Source: Bernardetia sp963719525
GTDB lineage: Bacteria > Bacteroidota > Bacteroidia > Cytophagales > Bernardetiaceae
Assembly (NCBI GenBank): GCA_963719525.1
Contig: CAVRCG010000004.1
Location: forward strand, 3,720,001-3,784,000
Direction: 5' to 3'
DNA: 64,000 nucleotides
Of this stretch, positions 29,446 to 39,500 are shown piece by piece. How positions within the stretch are numbered: position 1 is the first letter of the stretch; each line of letters opens with the position of its first letter. The notes below the pieces were generated by a model that searched no databases, was not told where the DNA came from, and saw only the letters and a program-made list of their open reading frames with translations. Both the position numbers and the translations under genes were made by a program.

Positions 29446-29571
29446 TTTTATAGTAATTAATGAGTAATAAAATTTTAAATTAATTAAATGTGATTGCTAA
29501 TTTGATTTGTCCTACTGAAAAGAGTAGTTCAATTTTTGTGGCTACACGTAGTTTTGTGTTTGATTATGTTT

Positions 29572-29642
29572 CAAGAGTAGAGGTTTGCAATGGAAGTACC
29601 ATGTTAGAGTTTATGAATGGTAGGTTTCATTCCACGAATGGT
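29572..29642 (-). promoter_or_regulatory. LytTR-type operator and -7 box, site 2
   Basis: ACCATTCGT and ACCATTCAT (minus strand; plus 29634-29642 and 29613-29621) are spaced 21 bp start to start. They match the LytTR consensus except A for the first G of GTT. A TACTCTTG box (29572-29579) is 33 bp downstream. The rest of this 360-bp gap holds the words ACTACGTGTAG and GAAACATAATCAAAC, also found upstream of the gene at 25,037. Confidence 0.6.
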
Positions 29643-29804
29643 AGATTTTGGTTTACTTAGTATTGTATAAACCAACAATCAGTAGGGATTTTATATTTTG
29701 TTTTCATCAAAAAAGAGTATATTTATAAAAGCTACTACTCTGTAAATCTAATTTGATGTGTGAATATTATTTATTCTTTTTATGTCTATTTATCGCTATC
29801 AATT

Positions 29805-30485
29805 ATGTACAGACTTATTTATAAATTTATTTTGAGCTGTTTACTTTCACTAAAAAAATGGAAAACTCTCTTTTTCTGGGTTTACTTTATTTTACTTTCT
29901 AATTTTTTCTCTTCTTGTGATTCTTTTTTGGAGTGTAATCAAAATAAAAGTAAAGACGCAGAGGACTGGACACCTCTAAAAAATGAAAAAATCAAATTCT
30001 TACCCACACTAGGACGTAATTTGATAGAGTTTGAATTAAAAGAAATTACCATTGACGGAAACAAACAGGATTGTAATGGAAATTATACAGCTCGTTTTAT
30101 TTTTTTACAAGATTCCTTGAATAATCTTTATATCAGAAGTTTTTCCTATTATTTGATTGCAACAGACAAAGAAGCCATTTTTTCGTATCATTTTTTACCT
30201 TCTACGCCTTTACAAACAGGTGTTCCGAATCCAAAAATACAGGAAATAGGTTGTATTTCGCTTACAAATAATCTTCCTTGTACTTCGCAGAATAATCAAC
30301 AGAATGCACAAGGAAATTTTGTAGGAGCAATAAATATAAATGGAATTTTGCATCAAAACGTTATAGAATTGAAAGTAAGAGAGATAATTTCTTCTAATAA
30401 ATCAGTTAAATCTATTTTAGTAAATCAAAAAGGAATTTTGAGAATAGAGTTTCAAAATGATGAGATTTGGAATAGAATATTTTAA
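29805..30485 (+). CDS. Putative lipoprotein, hypothetical
   Basis: Not recognised. ATG 29805 is preferred over the GTG at 29760 because it gives a usable signal: a hydrophobic stretch ending in a lipobox-like NFFSSC. About 200 residues of predicted beta-rich domain follow, with Cys residues at ECNQNKS, KQDCNGNY, EIGCIS and LPCTSQ. It lies convergent to the gene at 30,586 and divergent from the one at 28,430. It has no LytTR-type repeat on its own strand. Confidence 0.55.
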   Translation: MYRLIYKFILSCLLSLKKWKTLFFWVYFILLSNFFSSCDSFLECNQNKSKDAEDWTPLKNEKIKFLPTLGRNLIEFELKEITIDGNKQDCNGNYTARFIFLQDSLNNLYIRSFSYYLIATDKEAIFSYHFLPSTPLQTGVPNPKIQEIGCISLTNNLPCTSQNNQQNAQGNFVGAININGILHQNVIELKVREIISSNKSVKSILVNQKGILRIEFQNDEIWNRIF

Positions 30486-30504
30486 AATTGGAACAAAAAA
30501 GCAT

Positions 30505-30541
30505 AAAGAAACCCAACCTAAATAGTAGATTGGGTTTCTTT
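30505..30541 (+). terminator. Rho-independent terminator
   Basis: A perfect 12-bp stem AAAGAAACCCAA / TTGGGTTTCTTT encloses a 13-nt loop, 20 bp after the lipoprotein stop. The A-rich and T-rich flanks let it act for the convergent gene as well. Confidence 0.75.
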
Positions 30542-30585
30542 GATGTTCTAATAAAGGCTTACAATTACCGAAATACCTTTATGGA

Positions 30586-30909
30586 TTACATATAATCCGA
30601 AAGACGAACTGTATTTCCACACATGCTGCTTTCTATTTCGAAAAGGAATTTGTCTTTTGTTCCACTAGAAGCCGTATGTACTTTTTTACCTGTGTTGCAG
30701 CTTACACTTGTAGAACTTCCATTATTAAGAGTAACAATTCCAGAACCTGTATGGATTTGTAATTTACTTCCTGTATCGTTCAAGATTTTTAAAGATGCTT
30801 TTGGTGCAGAGATTTCAGAAGCTGTTTCTAAGTTTGTAGTTGTTGGTGCTACAAAGCTCATCAGAGATACAGATGCAGCGATAGATAATGACAAAAATAA
30901 TGTTTTCAT
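30586..30909 (-). CDS. Small secreted protein with Cys-containing domain
   Basis: The 107-residue protein has a signal peptide (LFLSLSIAASVSLMSFVAP). The mature domain LKILNDTGSKLQIHTGSGIV...NGSSTSVSCNTGKK...SSMCGNTVRL has two Cys, which could form a disulfide. It aligns along its length with the C-terminal domain of the protein at 28,430-29,445. Possible roles are a secreted signal, surface protein or inhibitor, but the sequence does not tell. A consensus LytTR-type operator sits 143 bp upstream. The operator fits this gene on the minus strand, not the divergent kinase gene. Confidence 0.7.
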   Translation of the reverse strand: MKTLFLSLSIAASVSLMSFVAPTTTNLETASEISAPKASLKILNDTGSKLQIHTGSGIVTLNNGSSTSVSCNTGKKVHTASSGTKDKFLFEIESSMCGNTVRLSDYM

Positions 30910-31011
30910 AATGTTGATGAGGGTTGATAAACTTAAAATAAGTTTGTGATAAATTTGATTTAATTTTTAGAAAGCAATAGGTAAATGGCTTTTCTTTTTT
31001 ATATTACTCTT

Positions 31012-31081
31012 CAAATTTACCTTATTTGAACTTATATTTTACGCTTTTTTCATAAACGGTAGGTTTGACTTCACGAACGGT
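31012..31081 (-). promoter_or_regulatory. LytTR-type operator and -7 box, site 3
   Basis: ACCGTTCGT and ACCGTTTAT (minus strand; plus 31073-31081 and 31052-31060) both match [TA][AC][CA]GTTN[AG][TG] exactly, spaced 21 bp start to start. A perfect TAAATTTG -7 box (31012-31019) lies 32 bp downstream, with no -33 TTTG. Confidence 0.7.
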
Positions 31082-31111
31082 AGGATTTTTTTTAAATAAT
31101 CTAAGATATAA

Positions 31112-31119
31112 TATATTTG
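31112..31119 (+). promoter_or_regulatory. Putative -7 box of sensor kinase 2
   Basis: TATATTTG matches TAnnTTTG and lies 68 bp before the ATG of the disrupted kinase gene at 31,188. Confidence 0.4.
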
Positions 31120-31326
31120 TAATACATTCTCAAGAAGACGTTGGTTAAAAAATACACTACAAAAATATTCAAACTACTACATTAATTATGTCTATAATCA
31201 AAACAGCATTCTTGTTTTTAATTTCATGTTTTTCCTTTACCATTGGATATTGTCAGTCTAACCAAGTTATAGATTCATTAAGTAATTTATCACAAAACAA
31301 AAAAGGAATAGAAAAAGTAATTATTT

Positions 31327-31521
31327 GGCTCTTCCGACTTTCTAGCGATTTTCGTATTCTAAAAACTAACTTCTATTTTAATTTGGTCTGTACCGAAGGT
31401 CTGACCAAGTTAAAATACGCATTTGCAATTCGTAAAGGCTTATTTTGTTCAAGTCAGACCTTCGGTACAGACTGAACAAAATACAAAATATATTTTTTCG
31501 CTAGAAAGTCGGAAGAACCAG
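31327..31521. mobile_element. MITE-like element with 22-bp terminal and 20-bp internal inverted repeats
   Basis: Terminal arms 31327-31348 and 31498-31519 share CTTCCGACTTTCTAGCGA with its exact complement. A nested perfect 20-bp inverted repeat (GTCTGTACCGAAGGTCTGAC) occupies 31386-31405 and 31453-31472. TTATTT flanks both sides and may be a 6-bp target duplication. Comparison with kinase 1 (KKGIEKIEILEKVFDAQ) shows the original kinase 2 reading (KKGIEKV...ILEKLFDVQ) on either side, so the empty site can be reconstructed. No transposase inside. Confidence 0.75.
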
Positions 31522-32793
31522 TTATTTTAGAAAAACTATTTGATGTACAACTCCATAACTTTCCAAAAGAAGCTGAAAAGACAGCTAATCAGGTTTTGGA
31601 CTTATCAAAAAAAACAGAGGACAAGAATATAAAGATCAAGGCAGCTAAAATACAAATAATAAAATATTTAGATGTTGTTAAAAATTATGACAGTACTATT
31701 ATTTGGTCACAAAAAGCTCTGTCTTATCCAGAGATAGCAAAAGATTCTTTAAGTCTTATACAAGTATATCAATATTTAGCAATTAGCTATTACTATAAAG
31801 ATTATTTTGATAGTGCTACCTATTTTTATATCAAATCAACAGAGATAGCTGAGGTATCGAATGATGAACAGGAACTCATAAAATCGTATGGTAGTCTTGC
31901 TAATGTATATAGCTTATCTCAAGATTTTAAAACAGCTCAAATATATAGAAAAAAGGCTTATTTACTTGCTCAAAAGAATAACAATATCAATCAACAGATA
32001 AAAATTTCTTTCAATATAAGTGCTTCGTATATAAATCAAGATGAGTTAGATTCTGCAATTGTTTATGCAAAAGAAGCTGTTTTTTTATCAGAAAAAGCTA
32101 ATTTTGGTATTGGATTATACCGTTCTTTGACAAAATTATCAGAGTGTTATTATAAGAAAGGAGAAAATGAAAAAGCTCTTCAAACCATCGAAAAAGCAAT
32201 AGGAATGCCTGAGAAAGAAAAAGATCCTAGATATAAAAAGTATGTATTGTTTAGATATTCTAATGCATTAGAAGGAAATAAATTTTATAAGAAAGCAAAA
32301 GAGAATATTTATAAAACGCTAACCTTGTACAATGAAAAAACAGATAACATATCTGATAAAACAAACATACAGGACAACTATTATTCGCTTAGTAGAGTTT
32401 ATACTTACCTTTATGAACCTGACAGTTCAGTTTTTTATCTAAAAAAAGCAATTGATTTATCTGGAGAAATTACTATTGTTAAAGTATTAGCAAATACTTC
32501 TGACCTTCAAACTAAATATGAAACCGAAAAAAAAGAACAACAAATAAAGGATTTAGAACAGCAAAAAAGAATCAATAAATTAGAAAGTTAAAAAGAAGTA
32601 GCTTCACTTCAAGCACAGCGTTCTATTTTGGCTTTGGTTTTACTTGCTCCTATTTCGCTTCTTGATTGGTGGAGGTTGGTATGTCAATCGTCGTCGCCTG
32701 CATTTACAATTAGAAGCCGAACAGAAAGAAAGAGCCAAACAAATGAGCGAGTTAAAAGCTATTCGTTCTCAAATGAATCCTCATTTTATTTTT

Positions 32794-33777
32794 CAGGGTT
32801 TTCTTATAAAAAAATAAAAGAGCAAAAAAGTTTTAATTTTGTATTACCAAGTACCAAATTAATCCTAATTTACTCTTCTATGTACAAAGAAACTAGTTTT
32901 TATTTTAAATTACAAAATTTAGCAGGTTTAGATTTACGAGATAACCGAGGCAAAACTCATGACTTAGCGTTTGTTTTAGTTGGTTTGAGTATAGCTCTTT
33001 TAAGAAAACGTGATGGAAATTTATCAAGTCTTCATCGTAGTATGAAAAATAAACATCAAGAATTATGTACTTTTTTAGGATTATGTGATTCTACTGAAGT
33101 TATATCTCGGTCTTATCTTCCAGTTTGTCTAAAAAAGGTTTCCCTTCCTCATTTTGAACTATTATTATTTGAAAAATATGGAATAGAGTTAAATGATGCA
33201 CAAAAAAGGTGGTTTGCAGGGGATGGTAAAGAGTTACGTGGAAGTATAGAAAAAGGTAAAAAACGAGGAGAAGCTATAGTACAATTAGTAGATAAGAGAG
33301 CAGACAAGTTTTAGGACAATGGTATTACAATGGAGACAAAGAAAGTGAAAAACCTTGTCTTCGTAATTTATTAACAACTAGTCTAGCTAGTGGACAAAAA
33401 ATTAGTTTAGATGCACTTCATTTATGTCCAGCTACTTGTAAGTTGATTCACCAAGCAGGAGGTACTTTTTTGATTGGTTTAAAGAACAATCAAGCAATAT
33501 TATTAGAAGATATGAAGTTTTATATCCAAACTGCAAAACCAATTTTTCAAAGTGAAGAGTGGGAAAAAGGACATGGAAGAATTGAATATAGAAAGTACGA
33601 ACTATATGATATCAGTCATCAATATTTTGACTCACGATGGGAAAAAGTAGGCTTTTGTTCTTTAGTTAAAGTAGAAAGAAAACGCATAAACACTAAAACA
33701 CAAGAAGAAAATAAAGAAATCTCATTTTATATTTCTAATAAAAATGCAAAAATTGGAGAAGAACTTTTTAAAGCTAT
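32794..33777 (+). mobile_element. Truncated, frameshifted ISAs1-family insertion sequence
   Basis: The left end begins CAGGGTTTTCTTAT. The transposase reads LAGLDLRDNRGKTHDLAFVLVG...SSLHRSMKNKHQ, then the catalytic DGKELRGS, and HQAGGTFLIGLKNNQ. This order fits ISAs1-type transposases (DDE_Tnp_1-associated plus DDE domain). A frame break near 33,303-33,315 splits it. Its last residues are EELFKAI; the usual GHWxIENKLHW C-terminal part and a right-hand inverted repeat are missing. The reading then runs in frame into the kinase (FIFNALNSIQ). The element is therefore dead, with its right end deleted. Confidence 0.75.
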
Positions 33778-34505
33778 CTTTATCTTTAATGCACTCAATT
33801 CTATTCAAGATTTTATTATGCTTTCTGAAAAGGAAAATGCACAGCATTATTTAGGAAAATTTGCAACACTAATGCGTGGTTTTTTGGATTCTTCTTCCAA
33901 AGCAACAATTAGTTTAGAGAAAGAATTACCTTTATTAAAATCTTATATTGAACTAGAAGGATTGCGATTAGGAGAAGAATTTAGCTATGAAATTATATTT
34001 GATGAAAAAATAGATGAAGAAGAAGTAGAAGAGATAGAAATTCCTCCACTTCTTATTCAACCCTATTTAGAAAATGCTTTCAAACACGGACTTTTACACA
34101 AAGCAGGAGAGAAAAAACTGACTTTAGAGTTTAGTAAAATAGAAAGAACTAATGATGAGTTTTCTTCGATTAATTATTACAGATAACGGAGTAGGAAGAC
34201 AAAAATCTGCCGAAATAAATGAACGAAAAGCCAAAACGCATAATTCTACCCATACTTCTTTTGCTACTGGAGCGACAAACGAACGTCTGGAACTTCTCAA
34301 AAATCAGTCGCTTTCAAATAAGAATATTGAAGTAGAAATAAATGATTTGAAAGATGAACACGGAAATGCAACAGGAACAGAAATTATAATTATGATTCCA
34401 ATAGATAATCACTAGAAAAAGTAAAGAAACAAATTACTCTAATGGCAAACCAAAAATAAAATGTCTTTAACTGGTAACTACTTACTGTAACTGGCAACTG
34501 ATAGT

Positions 34506-35249
34506 ATGAAAGCCATAATTATAGACGACGAATTACGAGCAAGAAGAATCTTAAAAACACTTTTGACAGAACATTGTCCACAAATAAATATTGTTGGAGA
34601 AGCTCAAAATGTTCCTGATGCTGTGCAGCTTATCCATAGAGAAAACCCTGATATTGTTTTTTCGGATATCGAAATGCCAGAATATTCAGGCTTTGAGTTA
34701 TTGAAATTCATTACAAATATTGATTTTGCACTTATCTTTGTTACGGCTTATCAAGAGTATGCCATTCGTGCTTTTGAGGTTTCGGCAGTAGATTATCTCT
34801 TGAAACCCTTAGATATAGAACTCCTCAAAAAAGCTGTTGAAAAGGTAGAAAAGCGTTTTGAAGCAACAGGAAATGCGCAAAATAATCAGAAAATGGAAAC
34901 GTTGCGAGAAAATCTTAAAGGCGAATACATCACTCGTTTTGCTCTTCCGATGGCTGACGGACTTATGTTTGTAGAAGCCGATGATATTATGTATTTGATC
35001 GCAGAAGGCTCTTATACAGAAATTGTTTTTTCGGATAAGAAGCGTGTTCTGATTACCAAAAAAATAAAATATTTTGAAGAAAATCTAATTAACCCTTGTT
35101 TTTTTCGCTCTCATCGTTCGTACATTGTCAATCTGAATAAAATCAGTCAGTATATCCGAACAGGAAATTATATTGTGATGGATGACGGTTTTAAAGCCAG
35201 TCTAGCAAGAGATAGAAAAGAAGATTTTTTAAAGATTTATCAAGGGTAA
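34506..35249 (+). CDS. LytTR-family response regulator 2
   Basis: The 247-residue protein has a receiver with D7/D8, phospho-acceptor D54 (VFSDIEMPEYSGFELL), FVTAYQ and YLLKPLD. A LytTR DNA-binding domain follows (CFFRSHRSYIVNLNKISQYIRTGN). It is complete although its cognate kinase gene 90 bp upstream is ruined. The intervening gap has degenerate AACTGGTAACT-like heptamers. It could still be phosphorylated by kinase 1 or act unphosphorylated. It is a candidate binder of the operators at 25,215, 29,613 and 31,052. Confidence 0.9.
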   Translation: MKAIIIDDELRARRILKTLLTEHCPQINIVGEAQNVPDAVQLIHRENPDIVFSDIEMPEYSGFELLKFITNIDFALIFVTAYQEYAIRAFEVSAVDYLLKPLDIELLKKAVEKVEKRFEATGNAQNNQKMETLRENLKGEYITRFALPMADGLMFVEADDIMYLIAEGSYTEIVFSDKKRVLITKKIKYFEENLINPCFFRSHRSYIVNLNKISQYIRTGNYIVMDDGFKASLARDRKEDFLKIYQG

Positions 35250-35376
35250 AATAAGTTAGAAGTCAGATTTTAGAATTGAAATTCAGTTTAGCTAATTTTC
35301 ATTTCTCTTTATTCTCTTTTTACTCTGTGGTTCAAAATGTATTTGTATTTAATAAAATAATTCTCTCAAAATAAAT

Positions 35377-36357
35377 ATGCCAAAAACATTTTTAGAAAAT
35401 ACTACGCTCATTCAGTATAATGAAACTGACTATCAAACAAGTAGTTATGATAAACTAGAAGAAATTGTCGTAACTCAAAAAGATGGTCTTATACGTTGGA
35501 TAAATACGTATGGGATGGAGTACGAAGACCAATTAAAAGCTGTAATTAATCAAAATAAACTAGATGATTTTTTATTGAAATTAATCAAAGATGATGAGCA
35601 ATCTAATAAAGTAATTGAATTAGACGAATTGCTTTTTGTTTCGATTAGAGTTTTGATAACTGAAAATGATTTTTTAGACTCCGAACAAATGTTTTTTATT
35701 GTTTCTTCGGATTTTGTTTGGAGTATTCAAGAAAAAAAAGGCGATTATTTTGGTTGGATTAGGGAGCGAATTAGAGATAATAGAGGAATTATAAGAAAAA
35801 AGAAAGCTGATTATTTATTGTTTTTCTTGATTGAATCTATTATCGATAATTATGAAAATACCTATCAAAATTATGTAAAAACGTATTCGGAAATGTTGGA
35901 TACAACCAAAGTAAAACCAACGCCAGAGTTTACAAGTTTGATAGAAAAAGAACGCCGAAACTTGCTTACCTTCAAAAAAGCAGCAAATAGTCTTCGTTCT
36001 ATGCTTATTCGTTTGGAAAAAGTAAAATATAAAGGCATAAAATCAAGTTATTTTTCAGAGTTAAAAGAACAAATAAATGATTTTATTACAGACATTGATT
36101 TCGAACTTCAAACGCTTGAAAGTAGTCTCAACTTAGTTTTTAGTATTCAAGGACATCGCCTTAATGAAGTAATGAAGACGCTTACTATTTTTTCGGTTAT
36201 CTTTATTCCTCTTACTTTTTTGGCAGGAATCTATGGAATGAACTTTGAAAATATTCCTGAACTTAGGACAGAGAATGGTTATTTTATTTTGTTGGGAGTT
36301 ATGCTTCTAACTACTTTAGTAATTGCATATTATTTCAAACGGAAAAATTGGTTTTGA
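35377..36357 (+). CDS. corA: CorA-family magnesium/divalent cation transporter
   Basis: The 326-residue protein has a long cytoplasmic N-terminal domain, mostly helical, and two C-terminal membrane helices. The first helix ends in YGMNFENIPEL, the GMN selectivity motif of CorA channels, and the protein finishes with YYFKRKNWF as usual. It should form a pentameric Mg2+ (or Co2+/Ni2+) channel in the inner membrane. It is a monocistronic unit followed by a hairpin terminator. Confidence 0.9.
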   Translation: MPKTFLENTTLIQYNETDYQTSSYDKLEEIVVTQKDGLIRWINTYGMEYEDQLKAVINQNKLDDFLLKLIKDDEQSNKVIELDELLFVSIRVLITENDFLDSEQMFFIVSSDFVWSIQEKKGDYFGWIRERIRDNRGIIRKKKADYLLFFLIESIIDNYENTYQNYVKTYSEMLDTTKVKPTPEFTSLIEKERRNLLTFKKAANSLRSMLIRLEKVKYKGIKSSYFSELKEQINDFITDIDFELQTLESSLNLVFSIQGHRLNEVMKTLTIFSVIFIPLTFLAGIYGMNFENIPELRTENGYFILLGVMLLTTLVIAYYFKRKNWF

Positions 36358-36369
36358 ATTATAGAAATA

Positions 36370-36397
36370 AAAAAACTACCACAAAAGGTAGTTTTTT
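36370..36397 (+). terminator. Terminator downstream of corA
   Basis: AAAAACTACC / GGTAGTTTTT stem with an ACAAAA loop and T-run, 12 bp after the stop codon. Confidence 0.8.
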
Positions 36398-36468
36398 GTT
36401 TTTATATTAAACGTTATAACGGTTGTTTGTGGGCTTAATAATCAATAAATTATAAACAAAACAGTCTT

Positions 36469-36514
36469 ATTTTTCCATAGCGATAGGTTTGCAAATCTAT
36501 CGCTATGGAAAAAT
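36469..36514. repeat. 46-bp near-perfect palindrome
   Basis: ATTTTTCCATAGCGATAG, a TTTGCAAA centre and the complement of the first arm form a 46-bp inverted repeat with a single mismatched pair. It lies between corA and the convergent giant gene. It could be a bidirectional terminator or a mobile palindrome. Confidence 0.7.
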
Positions 36515-36598
36515 GAACCGTAATACAGCTTATATTATGTTAAATCCTATTTCATTTAGCCTTGCACTTTTTTGCTGCTAAGGACTAAACTACTCTAC

Positions 36599-39500
36599 TT
36601 ATTTTTTGATCAACTTTATTCTCTTAGCTAAGGTAGTTGTTTTAGATTGTATTTCTATAATATAGAATCCACTAGCCATTTTTTCTAAAGACAAACGTGC
36701 TTTTGACGCTTCTCTTACTGCTTGAAACTCTTCACTCAAAACAACTCTACCATTACTATCGATAATGCGAATATCAAATACTTCTCCTACATAGTTTCTG
36801 AAATTTATGTTTACATAAGATTGAGCAGGATTTGGAAGTACATTAATATTTGCATTGATTGATAATTCATAGTTAATAAATACCGTATTTGTGTACTTGT
36901 AGGTGTTATCTGTATTGACTTGCTTCAAACGATAATAATTCTGACCAGTAGCTGGCTCTGCATCTACAAAATTATAGTTCATAGTTTGGTTAGTAGTTCC
37001 ATTTGTAGCTTTTGTTCGTACAGTCCCAATAGTTTGAAAATCTTGTCCACTATTACTACGCTCTACTTCAAAATGGCTATTTCCTATTTCCTTAGCCGTA
37101 GCCCAATTAATATCAACTCTATTATCCTCCAAACGAGCATTGAAAGCAATTAGCTCAACAGGAAGAAGAATATTATTATCCGTATCAAGATAATCTGGAA
37201 TGTTATTATTATTTGTATCAGGAGGACCAGAAACACTTCCATAAGTAGCTCCTCCATTATTAGGGTCATACAAATCAATAATACCATCTTGGTCAGTATC
37301 TTGATAGAAAGCATTATCAGGGTCTAAGAAATTAGGAGTTCCGTCATTATCACTATCGTCAAGCCAATCTGGAATGTTGTTGCCATTACCGTCTGTAAGT
37401 GGGTAGTGAGTTGGACTACCTGTATAGGTATTAGCTCTTGCTATAAGGTCGTTATAAGCTTCTCCGTCCTCATTATCATTGAAGCCTTCTATCCAGTCAG
37501 GGAAACCATCTTCTTCAGCATCCAAATCAAGATAATCAAAACCTGCTGCTCCATCTGTATTTGGTACAGATACTGGCGTGGTTTCTAACGCATCGCTTAG
37601 TCCATTATTATTAGCATCAACAAATCCATCTGTGAGATTGTTGAAGTTGGTATCATTTCCACCACCTTCTACAACATCGGGAATACCATCGCTATCACTA
37701 TCTAGGTCTAGATAATCTACAATGTTATCTCCATCTCTATCTTGAGTAGTGAATGGAGTTCCACCGTTTCCAGCATCTACTAAATTGACTAGACCATCTC
37801 CATCGGTATCAACTCCTACTATTCTTCCAGTAGAAGGATTATAACCAGCAGGAGGAACTCCAGCATTTGCTTCTCTAGCATCAGGAATACCGTCGTTATC
37901 ACTATCTAAATCTGTAGAATTAGGAATACCATCTCCATCTTTATCTCCATTAATTAAAACAGAAGTTCCTCCTGCTACTGCTGGTGTGTTATCCACACTA
38001 CTCATAAGACCATCGCCATCAGGGTCTGCGAGTGGAAATCTACCTGTACTAACATCAAAACCTATAGGAACGATACCATTATTTGCTTCTACTGCATCAG
38101 GAATACCGTCATTATCAGCATCTATATCAAGAAAATCTGGAACGCCATCTAAATCTGAATCATACACATCGTTTACGCCATCGCTATTTGTATCTACAAA
38201 CAATGGAAAGCCAATTGTTGCATCACTATTATCACGATAATTTGGAATTCCATCTGCATCTGAATCTTTACTAGGGTTGAAACCTGTTCTTCCGTCTTCA
38301 TTAGAGTCTAGAATGCCGTCATTATCGCTATCCAAATCAGTTTCATCGGCAACACCATCGCCATCTGTATCTCCTTTGAAGAGATAATTTGGAGTAGATG
38401 TGCGCTGTTTGTCCTTGTGTAAAATCGTCTGACCAATTGCCGTTAGTATTAATGTCCTCTGCAGAAGTAAGTATGCCGTCGTTATCGTCGTCGGTATCTC
38501 TCCAATCTGGATTATCGGCATTATCTGTATTTTGGCGTGGAGCATTTGAGCCTGTTTCGTTATTAACAGTTCCTTTGCCATTAACCGTATCAAAAATATC
38601 TAAAAGACCATCATTATCGCTATCTGTTGTAGCTGTTGCGTCTTCGGTAAATCCTGTTGTAAATGGATTTGCTGTAGTTGGCAAACTTGCTGCATAATTA
38701 TTGTTGGTGTCCCAATCTGCTTGACCATTTGAGTTACTATCGTGTCCTTCAATGAGGTCAAGTACACCGTCGTTATCACTATCATTATCGATATAGTCTG
38801 GCGTATCTGTACCGTCTGTATTTTCAGGAGTAATTATTGTTCCTCCGTTGTTTGGGTCGTAAGCATCATCTAGACCGTCGCCATCTGTATCGTTTCCACT
38901 TGGTGCAATATAGCCTGTAGAAGGTTGTGATTCACGGTTATCAACAATACCGTCATTATCAGCATCAATATCTAAAAAATCATTTCTTCCATCATTATCT
39001 GTATTCGGATTAGGTAAATTAGAAGTTACACCATTGTCCACGCTATTCATTAGTCCATCACTATCTGCATCTGCAAGTGTAAATCTACCTGTACCGACAT
39101 CAAATCCTGCTGGAATAGTACCTCCATTAGCTTCAATAGCATCTAAAATGCCATCGTTATCACTATCAAGGTCTAAGAAGTCTGGAATACCGTCTTTATC
39201 ATTGTCAAACCTATCATCTATACCATCGCTATTAGAATCTACAAAACCTGCTAAGCCTGCATCTTCGTAATTAGGTATTCCATCGCCATCTGCATCTTGA
39301 CTTGGGTCAATTCCTGTTCCACCGTCTTCATCGGTATCTAAAATACCGTCATTATCACTATCCAAATCAGTTATATCTCGGTATGCCATCAAGGTCGCTA
39401 TCACCTCTAAAAAGATAATCAGGAATAGTACCTCCTCCTTGTGTAAAGTCGTCTGACCAGTCGTTATTACCATTATCATCTTCTCCAGCAGTGGGTATGC

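Larger units (their letters stand above)
31188..34415 (+). pseudogene. TPR-containing LytS-type sensor kinase 2, heavily disrupted
   Basis: Paralogue of the kinase at 26,339-28,312: signal, TPRs, TM (SILALVLL...), phospho-acceptor ...RSQMNPHFIFNALNSIQ and HATPase boxes LLIQPYLENAFKHGL and DNGVGR. Lesions in order: a 195-bp MITE at 31,327; TAA at 32,589-32,591 where the frame wants Glu; an extra G near 32,664; an ISAs1-type element inserted at 32,794 inside PHFIF; an extra T in the run at about 34,160-34,163. The original gene was about 2.1 kb. The downstream regulator is intact and therefore orphaned unless kinase 1 serves it. This many different lesions indicate true decay. Confidence 0.85.
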
